Assembly (NCBI RefSeq): GCF_022835695.1
Contig: NZ_BQUV01000001.1
Span: 966,163-1,030,162, forward strand
Origin: Bradyrhizobium sp. Ce-3
GTDB lineage: Bacteria; Pseudomonadota; Alphaproteobacteria; Rhizobiales; Xanthobacteraceae
DNA length: 64,000 nucleotides
Direction of reading: 5' to 3'
Shown here: piece after piece, positions 19,743 to 30,288 of the stretch
How positions within the stretch are numbered: the first letter of the stretch is position 1
How the letters are laid out: every line of letters begins with the position of its first letter
The notes under the pieces: generated by a model
Told to the model about the DNA's origin: nothing
Databases searched by the model: none
What the model saw: the letters and a program-made list of their open reading frames with translations, nothing else
Made by a program: the position numbers and the translations under genes

Positions 19743-20098
19743 CGCTTCGCCTCTATCGCGCAGATTTGGATCGTTTCGATCATCGCACCCGGTTCGAACA
19801 TCGAACCGATGCCATCATATTGCATCTTGCGGGCCGATTGAAACCGTCAGCGGATGCCGACGTATATTGTCGCGCCGACAGTTCCTCGAATTTTATTCCC
19901 GGCAAAGTGACGAAAGGCATTGCGCATTGCGACAAGATGGTGTGAATCCGCCGCTCACTCTTGCAGCGAGGCCACAGTCACGTCGCGATCGAAAAAGAAT
20001 ACGAACTGAAATGCGCGGATCGCTTGAATTTCGTGGCACAGGCGCTCAAGATAAATCCTCAAGGAAGATCCGGCAAAGTCCGGTTGAGGCGGGGCAAG
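19743..20098. other. Divergent intergenic region, 356 bp, with a small dyad
   Basis: A perfect inverted repeat (ggttcga, aca, tcgaacc) lies at 19,791-19,807, close to the start of the HerA-like gene, and may be an operator or part of its leader. The rest contains no supported gene. A possible upstream extension of the next gene (to 19,961) is poorly composed. Confidence 0.45.
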
Positions 20099-20464
20099 AT
20101 GGACGAATTGGTTGGACAGCTGGCCGCGAAGGCCGGCATCGATAGCGCTGTCGCTGAAAAAACCATCGGCATCGTTCTGGGTTTCCTCCGTAACGAGGGA
20201 CCTTCCGACAAGGTCCAGGCTCTGATCGACCAAATCCCCGGCGCCGAAGCGGCAATCGCTTCCTCCAACAACAGCGGTGGCCTATCGCGGTTGATGGGCG
20301 GCGGGCTGATGGCTGTCGGCACCCGGCTGATGGCACTCGGACTGAGCATGAGTGAGATTCAGAACGTTGCGCGTGAACTTTTCAGGTTCGGTCGCGACAA
20401 AATCGGAGCGGATCAAATGGGCGAGATCATCTCGGGGACACCGGGCCTCAGCCAGTTTGCCTGA
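20099..20464 (+). CDS. Small DUF2267-like protein
   Basis: 121 residues from the ATG at 20099 (MDELVGQLAAKAGID). The protein is a small all-helical module, with a glycine-rich stretch SSNNSGGLSRLMGGGLMAVG in the middle and a C-terminal VARELFRFGRDKIGADQMGEI. It resembles the DUF2267/DUF2780-type single-domain proteins, whose role is unknown. No signal peptide or membrane segment is evident. It is followed 56 bp later by a helix-hairpin-helix gene on the same strand. Confidence 0.65.
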   Translation: MDELVGQLAAKAGIDSAVAEKTIGIVLGFLRNEGPSDKVQALIDQIPGAEAAIASSNNSGGLSRLMGGGLMAVGTRLMALGLSMSEIQNVARELFRFGRDKIGADQMGEIISGTPGLSQFA

Positions 20465-20520
20465 AGCACTCCTCGCAACGCCCTTGCACGTGCGCTCCCT
20501 TCTACCTGCATACGAGTATC

Positions 20521-20928
20521 ATGACATACCCCCTCTCCGAGATCGAAGGCCTGTCCGCCTATTGCGCCAACAAACTGAAATCGCAGGGTATCCGCACGAC
20601 CGACGCGCTGCTTGAAGCCGCCCGCACCGTCAAGGGACGCAAGGCGCTCGCCGCCAAGACCGGGATCAGCGAACAACAACTGCTCGAATGGGCCAACATC
20701 TCCGACTACATGCGGATTCCCGGGATGGGCAAGGCCAAGGTCGGCCTGGTCCGCGCCGCCGGCGTCACCACCGTGCGTGAGCTCGCGCACCGCAACCCGT
20801 CGCGGCTGGCGCAGAGCATGAAGGACGCCAATGTGCGGCGTAAGCTCGTCCGGGTGATGCCCTCGGAGAAGTCGGTCGAGCTGTTGATCGAAGAGGCACG
20901 CAAGCTGCCTCCCAAGATCACCTACTGA
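20521..20928 (+). CDS. DUF4332 helix-hairpin-helix protein
   Basis: 135 residues. Two helix-hairpin-helix units are visible: IEGLSAYCANKLKSQGI near the N terminus and IPGMGKAKVGLVRAAGV in the middle. This is the pattern of DUF4332, a family related to the DNA-binding HhH modules of repair proteins and to single-domain radA-like pieces. The basic C terminus (MKDANVRRKLVRVMP) would fit nucleic-acid binding. A specific activity is not known. It lies 99 bp upstream of folP. Confidence 0.75.
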   Translation: MTYPLSEIEGLSAYCANKLKSQGIRTTDALLEAARTVKGRKALAAKTGISEQQLLEWANISDYMRIPGMGKAKVGLVRAAGVTTVRELAHRNPSRLAQSMKDANVRRKLVRVMPSEKSVELLIEEARKLPPKITY

Positions 20929-21027
20929 GATCACCTATTAGCCTGCCTTAACCGCACCTGCGGCCGCCGGCGGTACGCATCGCTGCGACATCTTGACTTG
21001 CCGCGGCGGTCAGCGCAAAGCCACCGC

Positions 21028-21885
21028 ATGATGGCAACCAGGCCCATAGCATCGGCGGCGACCGGCCCGGCCGGATCAGCGGCGCTGCCGGCACTGCTGT
21101 CGCGGCCTTGTCCGGCGGTGATGGGCATCCTGAACGTGACGCCGGACTCGTTCTCCGACGGCGGCCAGTTCATCACGCCCGAACAGGCGCTGGCGCAGGC
21201 GCGCAGGCTGGTCACCGAGGGCGCCGACATCATCGATATCGGTGCGGAATCCACCCGCCCCTATGGCTCGCAGCCGGTCTCCGCCGAGGCCGAAATTGCG
21301 CGGCTCAAGCCGGTGCTGGCCGAGGTCGTCGCGCTCGGCGTGCCGGTCTCGATCGACAGCATGAAATCCGAGGTCGTGGCCTGGGCGCTCGACCAGGGCA
21401 CTGCCATCGCCAACGACGTCTGGGGCCTGCAGCGCGATGCCGGGATGGCGCCGCTGATTGCGGCGCGCGGCGTGCCCGTGATCATCATGCACAACCGCGA
21501 GCATGCCGATCCGGCGATCGACATCATGCAGGACATCGCCGCCTTCTTCACCCGCTCGCTCGCAATCGCGGCCGGCGCCGGAATTTCACCCGACCGGATC
21601 GTGCTCGATCCCGGCATCGGCTTCGGCAAGACGCCGGAGCAGAGCATGATCGCGCTGGCGCGGCTCGCCGAGCTCAATGCGTTCCGTCTGCCGGTGCTGG
21701 TCGGCGCCTCGCGCAAGCGCTTCATCAGCACGGTCGTGGCTTCGGAGCCGCAACAGCGGATCGGCGGCTCGCTCGCCGCGCATCTGATCGCCGCACAGAA
21801 TGGCGCCCGCATCATCCGCGCGCATGACGTCGCCGAAACCGTTCAGGCGCTGCTTGTGGCCGCGGCAATCGAGGGACAGCAATGA
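21028..21885 (+). CDS. folP: Dihydropteroate synthase
   Basis: 285 residues from the ATG at 21028 (the next codon is also ATG). It condenses dihydropterin pyrophosphate with p-aminobenzoate in folate synthesis and is the sulfonamide target. Signatures are complete: MGILNVTPDSFSDGG, GADIIDIGAESTRP, IDSMKSEV, IANDVWGL, and DPGIGFGKT near the middle, then GASRKRF. The N-terminal ~30 residues before the first signature are alanine-rich and variable. The stop overlaps the folB start by 4 bp (ATGA), so this is a tight operon with folB and folK. Confidence 0.95.
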   Translation: MMATRPIASAATGPAGSAALPALLSRPCPAVMGILNVTPDSFSDGGQFITPEQALAQARRLVTEGADIIDIGAESTRPYGSQPVSAEAEIARLKPVLAEVVALGVPVSIDSMKSEVVAWALDQGTAIANDVWGLQRDAGMAPLIAARGVPVIIMHNREHADPAIDIMQDIAAFFTRSLAIAAGAGISPDRIVLDPGIGFGKTPEQSMIALARLAELNAFRLPVLVGASRKRFISTVVASEPQQRIGGSLAAHLIAAQNGARIIRAHDVAETVQALLVAAAIEGQQ

Positions 21886-22262
21886 CCGACACGATCTTCA
21901 TCACCGGGATCGTCATCCATGCCCGCCATGGCGTGATGGAACATGAGACCGAAGTCGGGCAGCGCTTCGTCATCGACCTCGAGCTTTATACCGACCTCTC
22001 GGAATCCTCGCGCACGGATCGCCTCTCCGACACGGTGTCCTATTCCAACGTGGTGGCGACCGCGACATCGGCGTTCAAGAACACCAATTACAAGCTATTG
22101 GAGCGCGCCGCCGGCGCGGTGGCCGAGGACATCCTCACGAGCTTCCCGCGCGTCCGGGCGGTCAAGGTCACCGTGCACAAGCCGCACGCGCCGATCGCAG
22201 CGATCTTCGAGGATGTCGGCGTGGTGCTGACCCGCTCGCGGCATCCGCCGCCGCACGGTTAA
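21882..22262 (+). CDS. folB: Dihydroneopterin aldolase
   Basis: 126 residues, the normal length. It converts dihydroneopterin to 6-hydroxymethyl-dihydropterin and glycolaldehyde. The conserved substrate-pocket residues are in HARHGVMEHETEVGQ and in the C-terminal TVHKPHAPI, which carries the catalytic lysine. The start ATG overlaps the folP stop. The C-terminal ~15 residues are basic and proline-rich, beyond the core fold. Together with folP and folK it completes the three consecutive pterin steps. Confidence 0.93.
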   Translation: MTDTIFITGIVIHARHGVMEHETEVGQRFVIDLELYTDLSESSRTDRLSDTVSYSNVVATATSAFKNTNYKLLERAAGAVAEDILTSFPRVRAVKVTVHKPHAPIAAIFEDVGVVLTRSRHPPPHG

Positions 22263-22266
22263 GCCG

Positions 22267-22758
22267 ATGGCTGACGTCCTGATCGCACTTGGCGGCAATG
22301 TCGGCGACGTCCGCACCACGTTTCGCAAGGCGATCGCCAATATCTGCGGCATGACGCAGGCCGCGCTGCTGGCGCGCTCGTCGGACTATTCGACGCCGCC
22401 CTGGGGCGAGGCGCAGCAGGACAGCTTCGTCAATGCCTGCATCGAGATCGACACCAGCCTCGATCCGCACGCGCTGCTGTTCACGCTGCACAAGATCGAA
22501 GCCAAGTTCGGCCGCGACCGCAAGAACGAGCAACGCTGGGGTCCGCGCACCCTCGACCTCGACCTGATCGCCTATGACGACGTCACACTCAACAAGCCGG
22601 AACTGACGCTGCCGCACCCGCGTTGGTTCGAGCGCGCCTTCGTGCTGGTGCCGCTGGCCGAGATCGTTCCCGACCGCGTCATCGCCGGCCGGCGCGTCGC
22701 CGACGCGCTGGCAGGGGTCTCGACCGACGGTATTTTCCGTCTTGCGGACCTCGATTAA
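22267..22758 (+). CDS. folK: 2-amino-4-hydroxy-6-hydroxymethyldihydropteridine pyrophosphokinase
   Basis: 163 residues. It transfers pyrophosphate from ATP to 6-hydroxymethyl-dihydropterin, giving the folP substrate. The N-terminal LGGNVGDV and the family signature RWGPRTLDLDLIAYDDV are intact, the latter carrying the two metal-binding aspartates. It begins 4 bp after the folB stop. The end of the operon is not marked by a hairpin; mutA begins 106 bp later. Confidence 0.94.
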   Translation: MADVLIALGGNVGDVRTTFRKAIANICGMTQAALLARSSDYSTPPWGEAQQDSFVNACIEIDTSLDPHALLFTLHKIEAKFGRDRKNEQRWGPRTLDLDLIAYDDVTLNKPELTLPHPRWFERAFVLVPLAEIVPDRVIAGRRVADALAGVSTDGIFRLADLD

Positions 22759-22864
22759 AGCCGGAACGACCGCAAACAAAAGTTTGGCTTGGCCGCCCGC
22801 CCGTGGCAATTTCCGGCCAAATCAAGCGGCTCGTCGCGAGCCCGATGAAGGACGATTTGGGCGG

Positions 22865-24739
22865 ATGACGACCTCGACTGACGATTTGGCTCTGGCTTCG
22901 GATTTCGCACCGGCGACCTATGACGACTGGCGCAAGCTGGTCGACGGCGTGCTGAGGGGCGCCCCGTTCGAGAAGCTGGTCGGCAAGACCTATGACGGCC
23001 TACGGATCGATCCGATCTACCGCCGCGCCACCAATTCAGGCCCGCTTGCCGGCCGCGCCGCCGCCACTCCCTGGCAGATCCTGCAGCGGGTCGACCATCC
23101 GGATGCCGCAGCGGCCAATGCGCAGGCCTTGCAGGATCTCGAGAACGGTGCGACCGGCCTCGAATTCGAGTTCGCCGGCGGTCCCGGCGCGCGCGGCTTC
23201 GGTCTTTCCGATGCCAGCAAGAAGACGCTGGCGCGGGCCTGCGGCGGCGTCCATCTCGACGCCGGCATCATGATCGCGCTCAACCCGGTGATCGGACGCG
23301 AGAACGCCGGCGAGACGTTTGCCGACATGGTCGAGGCGCGCAAGCTCGACCCGGCCAAGCTCGACCTGCATTTCAACTACCAGGCGCTCAGCACCATGGC
23401 CGTGCGCGGCGCCGCGGCGATCGCCTGGCCCAATTACGAGAAGTCGTTCGGCCAGGTCGTCAACGGCCTGATCAAGCGCGGCTTCAAGGGACCGTTCGTG
23501 CTGGCCGATGGCCGGCCGGTGCATGATGCCGGCGGGTCCGAGGTGCAGGAACTCGCCTTCACGCTCGCGACCGCGCTCGCCTATCTGCGCATGCTGGAAG
23601 CCTCGGGGCTCGATCTCGACGCGGCGCGCGCAGCCGTGTCGTTCCGGCTCAGCGCCGATGCCGACCAGTTCCTGACCATGGCGAAATTCCGCGCGCTCCG
23701 GCTGCTGTGGGCGCGGGTCGAGCAGGCCTGCGGCCTCACGCCGAAGCCGATCTTCGTCAATGCGCAGACCGCCTGGCGGATGCTGACCCAGCGCGATCCC
23801 AACGTGAACATGCTGCGCGCGACGATCGCGACCTTTGCCGCCGGGCTCGGCGGCGCCAATGCGATCACCGTGCTGCCGCACACGCTGGCGCTCGGCCTGC
23901 CGGACGATTTCGCCCGCCGCGTGGCGCGCAACACGCAGCTCGTGCTGCTCGATGAATCCAATCTTGCCAAGGTCTCCGATCCCGCGGCCGGCGCCGGCGG
24001 CATCGAGACTTTGACCTCACAGCTCTGCGACGCGGCGTGGACGCTGTTCCAGGAGATCGAGAAGGCCGGCGGCGTCTTCGCCGCGCTCGAACAGGGCCTG
24101 CTGCAAAACAAGGTCGCCACGACGCGGGCGCAGCGCGAAGCCAATGTCGCGAAGCGCCGCGATGTGCTGACCGGCGCCAGCGAATTCCCGAACCTGCATG
24201 AGGCTGACCTCGCGGTCCTGGATGTGAAACCATCCGCGCCGACCTCCAACGCCAATGCCAAGGTCAGGTTCGATCCCCTTGCGCCGATGCGGCTGGCCGA
24301 ACCGTTCGAGGCGCTGCGCGACAAGTCGGATGCCGCACTGAACGCGCGCGGCGCGCGACCAAAGATCTTCCTCGCCAATCTCGGCACGCCGGCGGATTTC
24401 ACCGCCCGCGCCACCTTCGCAAAAAGCTTCTTCGAGACCGGCGGCATCGAGGCCATCGACAGCGAGGGCTTTGCCGACGTGGCGGCGCTGGCTGCGGCAT
24501 TCAGGGCCTCCGGTGCCGCGCTGGCCTGCATCTGTTCCTCGGACAAGGTCTATGCCGCCAGCGCCGCCGAGGCCGCCAAGGCCCTTCACGGCGCCGGAGC
24601 AAGGCATATCTATCTGGCAGGGCGGCCCGGCGACCAGGAAGCGGCGCTGCGGGCGGCCGGCATCGGTGAGTTCGTCTTCGCCGGCGGTGACGGGCTGGCG
24701 ACATTGCGCGACGCCTATCGGCGGATGGAGCAGGCATGA
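22865..24739 (+). CDS. mutA: Methylmalonyl-CoA mutase small subunit
   Basis: 624 residues from the ATG at 22865 (MTTSTDDLALASDFAPATYDDW). The N-terminal two thirds form the mutase TIM barrel, with degenerate active-site features, and the C-terminal third is a B12-type domain that lacks the DxHxxG cobalamin motif, as expected for the non-catalytic small subunit. It pairs with the large subunit encoded by scpA. Between the two subunit genes lies a GFA-like gene that overlaps this stop by 4 bp. The enzyme interconverts methylmalonyl-CoA and succinyl-CoA, linking propionate, odd-chain fatty acid and branched amino-acid breakdown to the TCA cycle. Confidence 0.9.
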   Translation: MTTSTDDLALASDFAPATYDDWRKLVDGVLRGAPFEKLVGKTYDGLRIDPIYRRATNSGPLAGRAAATPWQILQRVDHPDAAAANAQALQDLENGATGLEFEFAGGPGARGFGLSDASKKTLARACGGVHLDAGIMIALNPVIGRENAGETFADMVEARKLDPAKLDLHFNYQALSTMAVRGAAAIAWPNYEKSFGQVVNGLIKRGFKGPFVLADGRPVHDAGGSEVQELAFTLATALAYLRMLEASGLDLDAARAAVSFRLSADADQFLTMAKFRALRLLWARVEQACGLTPKPIFVNAQTAWRMLTQRDPNVNMLRATIATFAAGLGGANAITVLPHTLALGLPDDFARRVARNTQLVLLDESNLAKVSDPAAGAGGIETLTSQLCDAAWTLFQEIEKAGGVFAALEQGLLQNKVATTRAQREANVAKRRDVLTGASEFPNLHEADLAVLDVKPSAPTSNANAKVRFDPLAPMRLAEPFEALRDKSDAALNARGARPKIFLANLGTPADFTARATFAKSFFETGGIEAIDSEGFADVAALAAAFRASGAALACICSSDKVYAASAAEAAKALHGAGARHIYLAGRPGDQEAALRAAGIGEFVFAGGDGLATLRDAYRRMEQA

Positions 24740-25206
24740 CGGCAGAGGCACCAGCGAAACCCGTTCTGACCGGCGGCTGCCAATGCGGCGCCGTACGCTT
24801 TGCAGTGTCGGCGGCGCCGAACCGCGTCAGCATCTGTCACTGCCGGATGTGCCAAAAGGCCTCCGGGGCGCCGTTCGCCTCTTTCGCCGACATCAACAAA
24901 GAGGATTTCGCCTGGACCCGGGGCAAGCCGGCGGCGTTCAAATCCTCCTCGATCGCCGAGCGCGACTTCTGCGCCGCCTGCGGCACGCCGCTCAGCTTCC
25001 GGCGGATCGACGGCCCCCGTATCGAGATCATGACCGGCGCCTTCGACCGGCCCGACCGGGTGATCCCGACGCAGCAATTCGGAACCGAGTCGCGCCATGG
25101 CTGGGTGGTCGGCATCGCCAATTTGCCGAGCCAGACCACGATGCAGAATTACGGACCGGACAAGATGGCGGCCATCGTCAGCCATCAGCATCCGGACCAT
25201 GACTAA
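24736..25206 (+). CDS. GFA/CENP-V-fold zinc protein
   Basis: 156 residues with the GFA-family zinc ligands: CQCG near residue 15, then CHCRMCQ, and FCAACGTP (about residues 75-85). The family includes the enzyme or adduct-binding protein for S-hydroxymethylglutathione, but most bacterial members have no assigned function, and I would not claim formaldehyde chemistry here. The gene is coupled to mutA by a 4-bp overlap and ends 12 bp before scpA, so it is embedded in the mutase operon. That position suggests a service role for the mutase pathway, but this is only inference. Confidence 0.85.
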   Translation: MTAEAPAKPVLTGGCQCGAVRFAVSAAPNRVSICHCRMCQKASGAPFASFADINKEDFAWTRGKPAAFKSSSIAERDFCAACGTPLSFRRIDGPRIEIMTGAFDRPDRVIPTQQFGTESRHGWVVGIANLPSQTTMQNYGPDKMAAIVSHQHPDHD

Positions 25207-25218
25207 GGAAGCCAAGGA

Positions 25219-27375
<2,157 letters not shown>

Positions 27376-27409
27376 CGCTGCCGCATCCCCTCTCCCGTCA
27401 GGAGCTTCC

Positions 27410-28222
27410 ATGCGCGCCGCTCGCTTGATGACGCCTGTCCGCATCATGGGTCTTGCCGGCCTGCTGGCTTGCCTTTGCCTTCCGGCGCGCGCCACCGATC
27501 CCAAAGCCGATCCAAAGCCCGACGCCACGATCAAGAATGCGAGCATCGAGGCCAGCGTCTATCTCGACGACAAGATCAAGGCTGATCCCGCGCTGGCGGC
27601 CGATTGCCTTGCCGAAGGCAAGAAATGGATCGACAAGAACGCGGCAGAGGCGGCCTCCGACCGCAAGCAGGAGCCTGAGCTGTTCAAGGATCGCGGCGGC
27701 TATTCGTTCGAGCGCAAATATTCGGTACGCTCCGTCGTCGACGACCGCTATGTCAGCGTACTGCGCGACGATTACATGAACACTCTGGGTGCGCATCCGA
27801 ACTCCGACGTCAACACCATCCTGTGGGACACGGCGGAGAAGAAGCGCATCAGCATCCGTCCTTTTTTCACCGAAACAGCGGACAACGGCCCGACCATGAA
27901 GGCCATGCTCAAGGCCGTCATCGCGGCGCTGACGATCGAAAAGAAGAAGCGAGCCGGAGATGAGCCGCTCGCGGCGAACTGGCATGACGACCTGAAGCCG
28001 ACCTTGCTCAAGATCGGCGCCGTCACGCTGGCGCCGTCGACTGCATCAGGCAGGAGCTCCGGCCTCACCTTCCACTACCCGCCCTACGCCGTCGGCCCCT
28101 ACGTCGAAGGCCAGTATGTCGCGTTCGTGCCGTGGGAGACGCTGAAGCCGTATCTGACGCCGGAAGGCGCGAAAATCTTCGCCGGCGCACGGCCGAAGGG
28201 CGACGTGGACGATCAGCAATAG
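27410..28222 (+). CDS. Exported DUF3298 (RsiV-like) protein
   Basis: 270 residues with a signal peptide ending at ALPARA-type sequence (LLACLCLPARA, about residue 27). The mature part contains the DUF3298-type C-terminal domain (FHYPPYAVGPYVEGQYVAFVPWETLKPYL), seen in the lysozyme-binding anti-sigma factor RsiV and in many envelope proteins with unknown ligands. No membrane anchor is present, so it is expected to be periplasmic. A strong AGGAG ribosome site precedes the ATG. It is placed between scpA and meaB but is unlikely to share their function. Confidence 0.8.
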   Translation: MRAARLMTPVRIMGLAGLLACLCLPARATDPKADPKPDATIKNASIEASVYLDDKIKADPALAADCLAEGKKWIDKNAAEAASDRKQEPELFKDRGGYSFERKYSVRSVVDDRYVSVLRDDYMNTLGAHPNSDVNTILWDTAEKKRISIRPFFTETADNGPTMKAMLKAVIAALTIEKKKRAGDEPLAANWHDDLKPTLLKIGAVTLAPSTASGRSSGLTFHYPPYAVGPYVEGQYVAFVPWETLKPYLTPEGAKIFAGARPKGDVDDQQ

Positions 28223-28225
28223 TTC

Positions 28226-28329
28226 GTAGCCCGCATGAGCGAAGCGATATGCGGGACCGGTTTTCCCGGGTATCGCGGAGCCTGTCATCGGGCACGCGTT
28301 CGCGCGACCCGTCGGCTCACCCGGGCTAC
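28226..28329. repeat. Palindromic intergenic repeat, family 1 (divergent copy)
   Basis: The element is bounded by gtagcccgcatgagcg on the left and gctcacccgggctac on the right. The outer ends match the copies at 16,525 and 37,053, but the inner part differs. It fills much of the gap upstream of meaB. Confidence 0.6.
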
Positions 28330-28489
28330 GGGTTACTGTGCATGGGGTTGTTTTCGATATTTTGGCAGCGCGCCCTGCGACGGCAGCCATCACATCCGGC
28401 TATCGGTCTCCAGACGTCATCAACAGGCCGCGCCGGCGCCGATCCGCGTTCCCCTCGCCTGCAATAGCCAGCCGTTGTAAACCAAGACC

Positions 28490-29482
28490 ATGAACGCCTC
28501 GAAGCCCGCCGTTCCCGACATCAGCGCCCTCGCCCGTGACCTCCGCGCCGGCCACCGCGCCGCGCTGGCGCGGGCGATCACGCTGGTCGAGAGCCGCCGC
28601 GGCGATCACCAGGCGGCGGCGCGCGAGCTGGTGCAGGCGCTGCTCCCCGACACCGGCAAGGCGGTGCGGGTCGGCATCACCGGCTCGCCCGGCGTCGGCA
28701 AGTCGACCACCATCGATGCGCTCGGCATGTTCCTGATCGAACGCGGCCACAAGGTCGCGGTGCTGGCGGTCGATCCGTCCTCAGCGCGCACCGGCGGCTC
28801 GATCCTCGGCGACAAGACGCGGATGGCACGGCTCGCCGTTTCCGACCAGGCCTTCATCCGCCCCTCGCCCTCCTCGGGCACGCTCGGCGGCGTCGCGGCG
28901 AAGACCCGCGAGGCGATGCTGCTGTGCGAGGCCGCCGGCTTCGACGTGGTGCTGGTCGAGACCGTCGGCATCGGCCAGTCCGAGACCGCGGTCTGCGACA
29001 TGACCGACTCCTTCCTGGCCTTGATGCTGCCTGGCGCCGGCGACGAGTTGCAGGGCATCAAGAAGGGCCTCGTCGAGCTCGCCGACATGATCGCGATCAA
29101 CAAGGCCGACGGCGACAATATCAAGCGCGCCAACCTCGCCGCCGCCGACTATCGCAGCGCGCTGCACATCCTGGCGCCGCGCTCCGAGCACTGGCATCCG
29201 CCGGTCGAGACCTATTCGGCGCTGACCGGCGCCGGGCTCGACCGGCTCTGGCAGAAGATCCTCGACCATCGCACCGCGATGAACGCCTCGGGCGAGTTCG
29301 CGGGCCGCCGCAGGGAGCAGCAGGTGAAGTGGATGTGGTCGATGCTGGAGAGCCGGATGATGGCGCGGCTGCGTTCGGACGCTGCGATCCGCGCCAGGGT
29401 CAAGAAGATGGAGGCCGAGGTCGCCGCGGGCCGCATTTCGCCGGCGGTTGCCGCCGAGCAGATCGCGGAGATGCTGCATTGA
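28490..29482 (+). CDS. meaB: Methylmalonyl-CoA mutase-associated GTPase
   Basis: 330 residues. It is a G3E-type GTPase that guards the mutase against inactivation and gates loading of adenosylcobalamin. Walker A is GSPGVGKST (about residues 64-72), VLAVDPSSARTGGSILGDKTRM is the family-specific region, VETVGIGQSE holds the Walker B/switch motif, and NKAD is the base-recognition motif. The C-terminal dimerisation arm is complete. The TGA overlaps the TTG start of the next gene. In the window it serves mutA/scpA. Confidence 0.95.
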   Translation: MNASKPAVPDISALARDLRAGHRAALARAITLVESRRGDHQAAARELVQALLPDTGKAVRVGITGSPGVGKSTTIDALGMFLIERGHKVAVLAVDPSSARTGGSILGDKTRMARLAVSDQAFIRPSPSSGTLGGVAAKTREAMLLCEAAGFDVVLVETVGIGQSETAVCDMTDSFLALMLPGAGDELQGIKKGLVELADMIAINKADGDNIKRANLAAADYRSALHILAPRSEHWHPPVETYSALTGAGLDRLWQKILDHRTAMNASGEFAGRRREQQVKWMWSMLESRMMARLRSDAAIRARVKKMEAEVAAGRISPAVAAEQIAEMLH

Positions 29483-30126
29483 ACGGCGGGCTGCGCATCC
29501 TGCTCACCGGCTTCGGTCCGTTCCCGGGTGCGCCGTTCAACCCGACCATGCCGCTGGTGAAGCGGCTGACCGCGCTGCGCCGGCCGGCCTTCGACGACGT
29601 CGTGCTGTCGAGCCACATCTTCGACGTCACTTATGCTGCCGTCGACCGCGAATTGCCGGAGCTGATCGCACACCATCGCCCGCAGGCGCTGTTGATGTTC
29701 GGCCTCGCCGGCCGCACCGGCTATCTGCGGATCGAAAGCCGCGCCCGCAACGCGGTGACGACGCGCTTCCCCGACGCCGGCCGCCAGCATGCGCGCAAGG
29801 GATCGATCGCCGCAGGTGCCGATGCGAAGCTGTTCGGACCGCACAGCGAAAAGCTGCTGCGCGCCGCGCTGGCCACCGGCATCGATGCGCGGGCCTCGCG
29901 CGACGCCGGCAGCTATCTCTGCAACTATCTGAGCTGGCGCGCGATCGAGGCCGTCAGCGGCGACAACGCGTTGCGTCTCGCACAATTCGTCCATGTTCCG
30001 GCGCTAGCCCATGACGGCACGGCCGCGCCTGGCAAATCGTCGATCACGCTGGACGCGCTGGTCGATGCCGGCGAGGCCATGCTGCTGGAGCTGGTGAAAC
30101 TCACCCGACAGGCCGCGCGCGCGTAA
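29479..30126 (+). CDS. pcp: Pyroglutamyl-peptidase I (C15)
   Basis: 215 residues from a TTG start at 29479 that overlaps the meaB stop (TTGA), so it is likely translated by coupling. The cysteine peptidase removes N-terminal pyroglutamate. The catalytic triad regions are all visible: Glu in LRIESRARN, Cys in AGSYLCNYLSW, and His in FVHVPAL. The N-terminal RILLTGFGPFPGAPFNPT is the family signature. There is no signal peptide. No ATG fits the frame near the beginning of the homology, which is why the TTG was chosen. Confidence 0.88.
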   Translation: MNGGLRILLTGFGPFPGAPFNPTMPLVKRLTALRRPAFDDVVLSSHIFDVTYAAVDRELPELIAHHRPQALLMFGLAGRTGYLRIESRARNAVTTRFPDAGRQHARKGSIAAGADAKLFGPHSEKLLRAALATGIDARASRDAGSYLCNYLSWRAIEAVSGDNALRLAQFVHVPALAHDGTAAPGKSSITLDALVDAGEAMLLELVKLTRQAARA

Positions 30127-30288
30127 GTGATGCCGGTTGACCAAATCGTGTGAGAAAGCACCCGGAGTTAACCCTACCGCCAACAATCGCGCGGCTGCGT
30201 CGGCGTGTTCACCATGCCGCGCCGCATTTCGCGCTACCACTCGACCCGCGAACGTCACCGCTCGCGAATATGTGCGAGGGCCATGCCC

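Noticed and set aside
22759-22864. A cobalamin riboswitch upstream of mutA
   Set aside because: The gap is only 106 bp and I see no B12-box-like sequence or room for the full aptamer.
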